From Eubacteriales Family XIII. Incertae Sedis bacterium (GTDB taxonomy: Bacteria > Bacillota > Clostridia > Peptostreptococcales > Anaerovoracaceae), in assembly GCA_031255695.1 (NCBI GenBank), contig JAIRSA010000065.1, positions 1 through 6,737 on the forward strand: a DNA stretch of 6,737 nucleotides. The letters are read 5' to 3'. The notes beneath the pieces are model-generated. The model saw only the letters and a list, made by a program, of their open reading frames with translations. It was not told where the DNA came from and made no database searches. How positions within the stretch are numbered: the stretch's first letter is position 1; every line of letters starts with the position of its first letter. This document shows, in pieces, positions 1-5,224 of the stretch. The position numbers and the translations under genes are program-made.

Positions 1-34
1 CCTTTGGCAACAGGTGCGGCGTTTTGCCGATTGT

Positions 35-40
35 GGAGGA
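35..40 (+). promoter_or_regulatory. Ribosome binding site of galM, decides the GTG start
   Basis: GGAGGA lies 8 bases before GTG 49. The upstream in-frame TTG at position 4 has too little sequence before it to show a ribosome site and would add 15 residues with no family counterpart. Confidence 0.8.
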
Positions 41-48
41 ATAATACA

Positions 49-1104
49 GTGCCAGACAGGCGTTTTTTCGGTGACTCGAAGGCGTCCCTCTATACATTGA
101 GGAATGCGGCGGGTATGGAAGTCACCCTCACTGAGATGGGGGCGGCGGTCGTGAGCATGAATGTGCCGCTTGCGGGCGGCGGGGCCAGGGATGTGGTCCT
201 GGGCTATGACAGTGTTGACGGGTACAAAAACTGCGGGTCTTATTTCGGGGTCACTATAGGGCGGATCGCGAACAGGATCGGCGGCGCGTCGTTCGCCATA
301 GGCGGCGATGCGGTGAATATGGACAAGAATGAAGGCGGCAATTCGCTTCACAGCGGCCGTTTTTCATATGCGAACCGTATGTGGGAGGTGGACGGCGCCA
401 TAGGCGGCAGTTCAGTGGCGTTCCGGCTGTACAGCCCGGACGGCGACCAGGGGATGCCAGGCAATGCGGAGATTTCCGTGAGGTACACGCTTACAGAGGA
501 CAACGGCCTGGAGATCAGGTACAGGGCGGTGGCCGACAAGCCTACTGTCTTCAACCTGACCAACCACAGCTATTTCAACCTTGCGGGGCATGATGCGGGC
601 GCGGGCGGCTCGCTCGCGCAGTTCCTGAAGATGGGCTGCAGCGCATTCACGCCGGTTGACCGTGAATTCATACCAACAGGGGAGATATGCCAGGTGGCAG
701 GGACGCCGATGGATTTTACGGGGGGCAAGCAGATAGGGGAAGAGATTGACGCGGGCTTTGAGCAGCTGCGCATTGCGGGGGGTTACGACCACAACTATGT
801 CATTGACGAGCCTTCGCTGGACAAGCCGTTTGCGGTCATGGTGTCGGGCGCCAGGGATTTGGGGATGAAGGCATATACCGACATGCCGGGGGTCCAGTTT
901 TACAGCGGCAACAATCTGGGCAATGACCCTTACTGCGGGAAACACGGCAAGATGTACGAGCGCAGGGGCGCCGTATGCCTGGAGACGCAGTTTTTCCCTG
1001 ACACGCCGAACAAATCCGGCTTCCCTCCATGCTTTTTCGCCCCTGGCGAGGCTTTTTCCGCTGCAACTGTATACAAGTTCTTTACGGATATTGCCGCGCT
1101 GTGA
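49..1104 (+). CDS. galM: Aldose 1-epimerase (galactose mutarotase)
   Basis: Interconverts the alpha and beta anomers of aldoses such as galactose and glucose in the cytoplasm, feeding the Leloir pathway. From GTG 49 the protein has 351 residues, the usual family length. Family landmarks appear in order: GRIANR (Arg72), NSLHSG (His101), NLTNHSYFNLAGH (His173, the expected general acid), YDHNY (Asp247) and CLETQFFPDTPN (Glu312, the expected general base). These match the catalytic set known from Lactococcus GalM. The frame is open back to the window edge (TTG 4), but GTG 49 is preferred because GGAGGA lies 8 bases upstream and because homologues begin at about this point. Another frame has a stop at 42-44 that may end an unseen upstream gene; too little is present to judge. 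guaB follows after 89 bases, so co-transcription is possible but unproven. Confidence 0.95.
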   Translation: MPDRRFFGDSKASLYTLRNAAGMEVTLTEMGAAVVSMNVPLAGGGARDVVLGYDSVDGYKNCGSYFGVTIGRIANRIGGASFAIGGDAVNMDKNEGGNSLHSGRFSYANRMWEVDGAIGGSSVAFRLYSPDGDQGMPGNAEISVRYTLTEDNGLEIRYRAVADKPTVFNLTNHSYFNLAGHDAGAGGSLAQFLKMGCSAFTPVDREFIPTGEICQVAGTPMDFTGGKQIGEEIDAGFEQLRIAGGYDHNYVIDEPSLDKPFAVMVSGARDLGMKAYTDMPGVQFYSGNNLGNDPYCGKHGKMYERRGAVCLETQFFPDTPNKSGFPPCFFAPGEAFSAATVYKFFTDIAAL

Positions 1105-1193
1105 CGCAGGATGCTACGCGCATACGGGAAACGATCCCATGAGGGGGGCGTTCGTGTGCGCTACAGTGAGTTTTTGGTTCAGGAGGATTTAAT

Positions 1194-2699
1194 ATGGCTC
1201 ATTATTTTGAGGAACCGTCGAGGACTTTCAGCGAATATCTGTTTGTGCCCGGATTTTCGTCGAAAGGGTGCAGGCATGAAAATGTCGATCTTTCCACCCC
1301 GGTGGTCAAATTCAAAAAAGGCGAAAGCCCAAGCATAAAGATGAATATACCGCTTGTCTCCGCAATAATGCAGGCCGTCTCGGACGACAGGATGGCCATC
1401 GCGCTTGCAAAGGAAGGCGGGATTTCTTTTATTTACGCGTCCCAGCCAATAGAAAGCCAGGCGGCGATGATAAAGCGCGTGAAATCGTATAAGGCAGGCT
1501 TCGTGCGGAGCGACTCGAATATCCGGCCGGATCAGACATTGGCGGATATACTGGAGCTGAAGGCGCGCAGCGGGCATTCGACGACGGCGGTCACGGAGGA
1601 CGGTACGGCGGAAGGGCGTATTGTGGGGCTGATCACAAGCCGCAGCTATCGTGTGAGCAGGATGCCGCTCGACACGAAGGCGTCGGAATTCATGACGCCA
1701 TTCGACGAGCTCATTTTCGCGGAAGAGGGCACCACCCTGTCAGAGGCGAATGACATGCTGTGGGAGCACAAACTGAACGCATTGCCCATTATTGACAAGA
1801 ATCAGCGGCTCACGAGCTTCGTCTTCCGCAAGGACTACGATTCGCATAAGGAGAACCCGGCGGAGCTGCTGGACAGCGACAAGCGCTATGTCGTGGGGGC
1901 GGGCGTGAACACGCGCGACTACGAGGAGCGCATACCCGCGCTGATCGAGGCGGGGGCCGACGTGCTGTGCATCGATTCTTCGGAGGGCTATACGGAATGG
2001 CAGCGCGACACGATAGATTTTGTGCGCGCCAAATATGGGGACAGCGTCAAGATAGGGGCCGGCAATGTCGTTGAGGCCGAGGGTTTCCGCTATCTCGCCG
2101 AAGCGGGCGCCGACTTTGTGAAGATCGGCATAGGCGGCGGCTCGATATGCATCACGAGGGAGCAGAAGGGGATCGGCATGGGGCAGGCGACGGCCGTGAT
2201 AGAGGTCGCCAAGGAGCGGGAGCGCTATTTCGAAGAGACGGGCGTGTACATACCGCTGTGCTCTGACGGCGGGATCGTCTACGATTACCATATGGCCCTG
2301 GCCCTGGCAATGGGCGCTGACTTCCTGATGCTGGGCCGGTATTTTTCGAGGTTCGACGAGAGCCCGACGAGCAAACTGAATATAAATGGAAATTACGTAA
2401 AAGAATACTGGGGCGAGGGCTCGAACCGCGCCAGGAACTGGCAGCGTTACGATATGGGCGGCGAGACGGGGCTCTCGTTTGAAGAGGGCGTGGACTCGTA
2501 CGTCCCATATGCGGGCAGCCTTAAAGACAATGTGAGCCTGTCCCTGAGCAAGGTCAAGTCCACCATGTGCAACTGCGGCGTGCTTGACATACCGGGCCTC
2601 CACAAGGACGCGAAGCTGACCCTCGTGTCGGCCACCAGCATTGTGGAAGGCGGGGCCCACGATGTGATCCTGAAAGAGCAGGCGGCGAGCGTCAGGTAG
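1194..2699 (+). CDS. guaB: IMP dehydrogenase, Tritrichomonas foetus-like type
   Basis: Oxidises IMP to XMP with NAD+, the committed step of guanine nucleotide synthesis in the cytoplasm. The product has 501 residues. A TIM-barrel catalytic domain is interrupted by a CBS-pair (Bateman) region at about residues 105-220, with KASEFMTP and LNALPIID as typical CBS segments. Asp261 (CIDSSEG) is the NAD-site aspartate. The cation/catalytic loop reads [16 protein letters not shown] with Cys319 as nucleophile, and the mobile flap has [10 protein letters not shown] with Arg418-Tyr419. The first residues ([15 protein letters not shown]), the [10 protein letters not shown] loop in place of GPGSICTT, and the Cys319/Arg418/Tyr419 numbering agree with my recollection of the T. 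foetus enzyme rather than the common GuaB of E. coli or Bacillus. The start is ATG 1194, with AGGAGG at 1181-1186. guaA follows after 96 bases, so the two consecutive steps are probably one transcript. No purine riboswitch or terminator is evident in the short gaps on either side. Confidence 0.97.
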   Translation: MAHYFEEPSRTFSEYLFVPGFSSKGCRHENVDLSTPVVKFKKGESPSIKMNIPLVSAIMQAVSDDRMAIALAKEGGISFIYASQPIESQAAMIKRVKSYKAGFVRSDSNIRPDQTLADILELKARSGHSTTAVTEDGTAEGRIVGLITSRSYRVSRMPLDTKASEFMTPFDELIFAEEGTTLSEANDMLWEHKLNALPIIDKNQRLTSFVFRKDYDSHKENPAELLDSDKRYVVGAGVNTRDYEERIPALIEAGADVLCIDSSEGYTEWQRDTIDFVRAKYGDSVKIGAGNVVEAEGFRYLAEAGADFVKIGIGGGSICITREQKGIGMGQATAVIEVAKERERYFEETGVYIPLCSDGGIVYDYHMALALAMGADFLMLGRYFSRFDESPTSKLNINGNYVKEYWGEGSNRARNWQRYDMGGETGLSFEEGVDSYVPYAGSLKDNVSLSLSKVKSTMCNCGVLDIPGLHKDAKLTLVSATSIVEGGAHDVILKEQAASVR

Positions 2700-2795
2700 G
2701 CTGGAGCGTTGCGGACTGGCAGCCGGGCAAGGCTTACCCGCCATAAAGTGCGGCCGAAGCCGAGAAGGCGTAAAGATATATAGGAGAATTTATAT

Positions 2796-4532
2796 ATGGG
2801 TGTATTCACAGGGATCTGGGTTGTGGATTTCGGAGGGCAGTATAACCAGCTGATCGCGAGGCGCGTCAGGGAAGCCAATGTCTACTGCGAGATCGTGCCA
2901 TGGTTCAAATGCATGGACAGGGTGGCGGCAGAGCGCCCGGAAGGGATCATATTCACCGGCGGGCCGGCCAGCGTGTACGAGCACGGAGCGCCTAAGCTGC
3001 CTGCCGAAATATTCAATATGGGGATACCGATGCTGGGCATATGCTATGGTGCCCAGCTCATGGCGCATACCCTCGGAGGCAAAGTGGCAAGCCCCGACTA
3101 CAAGGAGTATGGCCGGGTGCGGCTCTTCCAGACGCCAAGTGGCGCTGGGGCTGCGGCAGGCGGCGGACCCGCAGCAGGCGAGACGGCAGCAAAAGCTGCT
3201 ACAGGCGCGGCGACCTCGGGCAGCGCTGGGGTTGCAACGGGCGCAGCGGCCTCGGGCAGCGCTGGGGTCGCAACGGGCGCTGGGGCTTCAGGCAGCGCTG
3301 GGGCTGCGACAGGCACCGGGGCTGCTGCGAGCGCACTCTTTAAAGGCATCCCGCAGGAGGAGACCTGCTGGATGAGCCATACAGACTATGTGGAAACCAT
3401 GCCAGACGGCTTCCGGGTGACTTCGCGCACAGAGAACTGCCCGGCGGCCTCGCTGGAGAACGCACAGAAAAAACTGTACGGTGTGCAGTTCCACCCAGAG
3501 GTCCATCATACGCCGTTCGGCCAGGCCCTCCTGCGCAACTTCCTTTATGATGTATGCGGCTGCGCGGGCGACTGGACCATGGCGAATTTCGCCAAGAGCA
3601 AGATCGAAGAGATAAAGGAAAAGGCCGCTGGCAAGAAGGTGCTCTGCGCATTGTCAGGCGGCGTGGACTCCTCGGTCGCGGCCGTCCTGGTGCACGAAGC
3701 GATAGGGGACAGCCTCACATGCATATTCGTGGATCATGGCCTGCTGCGCAAGGACGAAGGCGATCAGGTAATGGAAGTCTACGGCAGGCAGTTCAATATG
3801 AAGATAAAACGGGTGAACGCGCAGGAACAGTTCCTGAGCAAACTGGAAGGCGTAGAAGACCCCGAAATGAAGAGAAAAATCATCGGCCGGGAGTTCATAC
3901 GCGTCTTTGAGGCCGAATCCAGAAAACTATATGAAGAAGAGGGTGGGATCGACTATCTGCTCCAGGGGACCATATATCCAGACGTGGTAGAAAGCGGCAG
4001 CGGCGAGGCGGCGGTAATAAAGAGCCACCACAACGTGGGCGGGCTCCCCGACGACATGAAGCTGGAGCTTATAGAGCCACTGCGGTCGCTGTTCAAGGAT
4101 GAGGTGCGGAAGGTCGGCGAAGAGCTCGGGATCGCGTACGAGCTGGTGTGGCGCCAGCCATTCCCTGGCCCCGGTCTTGCGATACGCTGCCTCGGAGAGG
4201 TCACGCCTGAAAAACTGCACATAATAAGGGAGTCCGACGCGATCCTGCGCGAAGAGATCCGCAACGCAGGCCTCGAACGGGAGATATGGCAATACTTCAC
4301 AGTCCTGCCGAATATCCGCAGCGTGGGCGTCATGGGCGACTTCAGGACCTACGACCACATGGTAGGCATACGCGCCGTCACCTCGGTCGATGGCATGACC
4401 TCAGACTGGGCCAGGATCCCATACGACGTACTGGAGACCATATCAGCCAGGATCGTGAACGAAGTGCCCGGCGTCAACCGCGTCGCCTACGACATCACCA
4501 GCAAGCCCCCAAGCACGATCGAATGGGAGTAA
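2796..4532 (+). CDS. guaA: GMP synthase (glutamine-hydrolysing) with Ala/Gly-rich insertion
   Basis: Converts XMP to GMP using ATP and ammonia released from glutamine. The N-terminal class I glutamine amidotransferase has the nucleophile Cys83 in GICYGAQ and the His233/Glu235 pair in QFHPE. The ATP pyrophosphatase domain carries the PP-loop SGGVDSS at 287-293, and the dimerisation domain ends in KPPSTIEWE. The protein has 578 residues, against roughly 510-525 for most bacterial GuaA. The excess is an insertion of about 63 residues (116-178) between YGRVRL and ALFKGIP, made of Ala, Gly, Ser and Thr and partly tandem-repeated. The frame is maintained and every catalytic motif is intact, so the enzyme is probably functional. 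The start is ATG 2796, with AGGAGA at 2782-2787. It is the last gene of the guaB-guaA pair and is followed by an intrinsic terminator. Its 3' end is a recognised integration site for genomic islands in other bacteria. Confidence 0.98.
   Translation: MGVFTGIWVVDFGGQYNQLIARRVREANVYCEIVPWFKCMDRVAAERPEGIIFTGGPASVYEHGAPKLPAEIFNMGIPMLGICYGAQLMAHTLGGKVASPDYKEYGRVRLFQTPSGAGAAAGGGPAAGETAAKAATGAATSGSAGVATGAAASGSAGVATGAGASGSAGAATGTGAAASALFKGIPQEETCWMSHTDYVETMPDGFRVTSRTENCPAASLENAQKKLYGVQFHPEVHHTPFGQALLRNFLYDVCGCAGDWTMANFAKSKIEEIKEKAAGKKVLCALSGGVDSSVAAVLVHEAIGDSLTCIFVDHGLLRKDEGDQVMEVYGRQFNMKIKRVNAQEQFLSKLEGVEDPEMKRKIIGREFIRVFEAESRKLYEEEGGIDYLLQGTIYPDVVESGSGEAAVIKSHHNVGGLPDDMKLELIEPLRSLFKDEVRKVGEELGIAYELVWRQPFPGPGLAIRCLGEVTPEKLHIIRESDAILREEIRNAGLEREIWQYFTVLPNIRSVGVMGDFRTYDHMVGIRAVTSVDGMTSDWARIPYDVLETISARIVNEVPGVNRVAYDITSKPPSTIEWE
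3198..3335 (+). repeat. In-frame 36-base tandem repeat inside guaA
   Basis: Three full 36-base units (3198-3233, 3234-3269, 3270-3305) and a degenerate partial fourth (3306-3335). Each full unit encodes a 12-residue pattern ATGAxxSGSAG(V/A). The units share the core GGGCAGCGCTGGGG. The stretch just before it (3141-3197) is also Ala/Gly-rich but not regularly periodic. Because the unit length is a multiple of three, gain or loss of units would keep GuaA in frame. The likely origin is replication slippage in a surface loop of the glutaminase domain (inference). Confidence 0.9.
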
Positions 4533-4540
4533 TTAAAACT

Positions 4541-4585
4541 ATCCCGGAAACTCGCTGTTTAAGCGGCTTTCGGGGATTTCTTTTT
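4541..4585 (+). terminator. Intrinsic terminator after guaA
   Basis: ATCCCGGAAA (4541-4550) pairs with TTTCGGGGAT (4568-4577) with a single G-G mismatch. The interior adds a CGCT/AGCG stem, so the whole forms one long hairpin. A T-rich tail (TTTCTTTTT) follows at once. It lies 8 bases beyond the guaA stop and should end the guaB-guaA transcript. Confidence 0.9.
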
Positions 4586-4589
4586 GCCT

Positions 4590-4611
4590 TTTGATAACAG
4601 TTTGATAACAG
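4590..4611. repeat. Tandem duplicate of TTTGATAACAG
   Basis: Two exact adjacent copies of an 11-base unit, at 4590-4600 and 4601-4611, directly behind the guaA terminator. The role is unknown. An arm-type recombinase site or a slippage product are both possible. Confidence 0.8.
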
Positions 4612-4697
4612 GAGCATTTTGGCGCTTATTGTGAGTGTCGCGGGCGGTTTGCGGGTGTATGCCTGTTTCCAATCCGTTGCCACGGCTCCATCCATTG

Positions 4698-4738
4698 AAA
4701 ACGGTCTTGCTGATTCGCTGTCAGCCGGACCGTTTTTT
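4698..4738 (+). terminator. Strong intrinsic terminator with no gene in front of it
   Basis: AAAACGGTC (4698-4706) pairs perfectly with GACCGTTTT (4728-4736). Inside it GCTGA (4709-4713) pairs with TCAGC (4721-4725), closing a 7-base loop. The 3' arm runs into a six-T tract (4733-4738). No coding gene lies between the guaA terminator and this one. It may end a small RNA, back up the guaA terminator, or be left from a deleted or moved gene. Confidence 0.8.
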
Positions 4739-4741
4739 ATG

Positions 4742-4770
4742 TTCCGAAAAGGTGATTATTTTTTTCGGAA
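4742..4770. repeat. Perfect 9-base inverted repeat TTCCGAAAA / TTTTCGGAA
   Basis: The arms at 4742-4750 and 4762-4770 are exact reverse complements around an 11-base AT-rich centre. The T-run lies within the loop and 3' arm rather than after the stem, so this is not a standard terminator for the + strand. It may be a protein-binding palindrome or a transcript hairpin. Confidence 0.6.
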
Positions 4771-4818
4771 ATATATTTTGCCCACAATCACTTGACACTA
4801 ACGATAACGAATAAGCGA

Positions 4819-4847
4819 TTTACTTTGACGTAGACTCAGTATATAAT
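4819..4847 (+). promoter_or_regulatory. Predicted promoter for the hsdS remnant and Avs gene
   Basis: A perfect -10 box TATAAT (4842-4847) lies 17 bases after TTTACT (4819-4824), a -35 box with 4 of 6 consensus bases. Transcription should start near 4854, about 320 bases before the Avs start. It is the best sigma-70-type match in the junction and lies downstream of both terminators, so the defence genes are probably transcribed separately from the gua genes. A TTGACA at 4792-4797 has no convincing -10 partner. Confidence 0.6.
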
Positions 4848-4855
4848 GGATTTAA

Positions 4856-4993
4856 CGATTGAAAGCAGGAAAAATCTATGCGTCGGAGGATGACTATTCA
4901 GACTGGCTGATTTATTCTATCTTCCAGTCGGGAAAAATCCAAAAGACGATAGCGAAATACGTTGTCGGATCAAACCTCTTTTACGTTGCCTGA
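4856..4993 (+). pseudogene. Open stretch in the same frame as the hsdS tail, probably gene debris
   Basis: This frame is open from the TAA at 4853-4855 to the TGA at 4991-4993 and encodes a protein-like 45-codon segment including DDYSDWLIY and SGKIQKTIAKYVVGS. The second piece loosely recalls the end of an HsdS target-recognition domain (a G-S pair after a helix), but I cannot assign it firmly. It has no ATG start with a ribosome site; the only early candidate is TTG 4859. It is in the same frame as the HsdS-like tail after the TGA, so the two may be parts of one decayed gene. An 11-codon ATG frame (4878-4910, MRRRMTIQTG) in another frame follows AGGA at a 7-base gap and could be a leader peptide or chance. 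Confidence 0.4.
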
Positions 4994-5224
4994 GCGATTG
5001 GACAGTTGCTCCCATGCAACGGGGATGTGACAAGAACGTTCATGTTTCGCATTGAGCCAATATATCAAAAAATTGTGGCGAACCACCGACAGAACAAAGA
5101 ACTGACCGCTCTACGCGACTTTCTGCTCTCGTTCCTGATGAACGGACAAGTCACGGTTGCGCAGAAGGAGAATCGTGATGAGGCGCAACTTGATAACATG
5201 GACAAGATTTGCGCAATGCAATAG
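4994..5224 (+). pseudogene. hsdS: 3' remnant of type I restriction specificity subunit HsdS
   Basis: HsdS chooses the DNA target of type I restriction-modification enzymes. Only its last part is visible: EPIYQKIVANHRQNKELTALRD followed closely by LMNGQVTVA, the conserved C-terminal helix and ending of many HsdS proteins. Target-recognition domains are missing, and an in-frame TGA (4991-4993) closes the frame upstream, so it cannot act as a specificity subunit. Possible starts are TTG 5006 and ATG 5042, both without a good ribosome site. After the family's usual ending the frame continues for about 20 residues to TAG 5222-5224, overlapping the following Avs gene by 47 bases. No hsdM or hsdR is present. 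If translated, its main effect may be to bring ribosomes to the Avs start (inference). Confidence 0.75.
5163..5170 (+). promoter_or_regulatory. Ribosome binding site of the Avs gene inside the hsdS tail
   Basis: AGAAGGAG lies 7 bases before ATG 5178 and is itself coding sequence of the HsdS remnant. It fixes the start of the Avs frame, which has no other ATG between the upstream stop (5139-5141) and 5178. Confidence 0.85.

Larger units (their letters stand above)
4586..4818. other. Intergenic junction between the gua block and the defence genes, no gene seen
   Basis: No frame on either strand has both a plausible start with a ribosome site and a recognisable product. One + frame is open from about 4590 to 4795, but it lacks a start and runs through a terminator hairpin. 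A minus-strand frame of 66 codons (4495-4695) overlaps the guaA end and its terminator and resembles nothing I know. The stretch moves from guaA-like composition (to about 4700) to AT-rich sequence. No integrase, tRNA or second copy of the guaA end was found here. Confidence 0.6.

Noticed and set aside
1740..2744. 334-codon open frame on the minus strand opposite guaB
   Set aside because: It lies opposite the conserved IMPDH gene, has no recognisable domain, and is what GC-rich coding sequence commonly produces on the opposite strand.
2700..2795. Possible regulatory RNA between guaB and guaA
   Set aside because: Only short, interrupted GC pairings are seen, with no T-tract and no purine-riboswitch core; simple spacing of two co-transcribed genes explains it.
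3098..3349. Minus-strand frame with Ala-Pro repeats
   Set aside because: It is the reverse reading of the guaA repeat insertion; the periodicity comes from the 36-base units and no separate gene is indicated.
4495..4695. 66-codon minus-strand frame
   Set aside because: It overlaps the guaA end and its terminator, shows no domain and lacks a convincing ribosome site.
4590..4795. Open + frame across the junction
   Set aside because: It has no start codon with a ribosome site near its beginning and runs through a strong terminator hairpin; the openness looks accidental.
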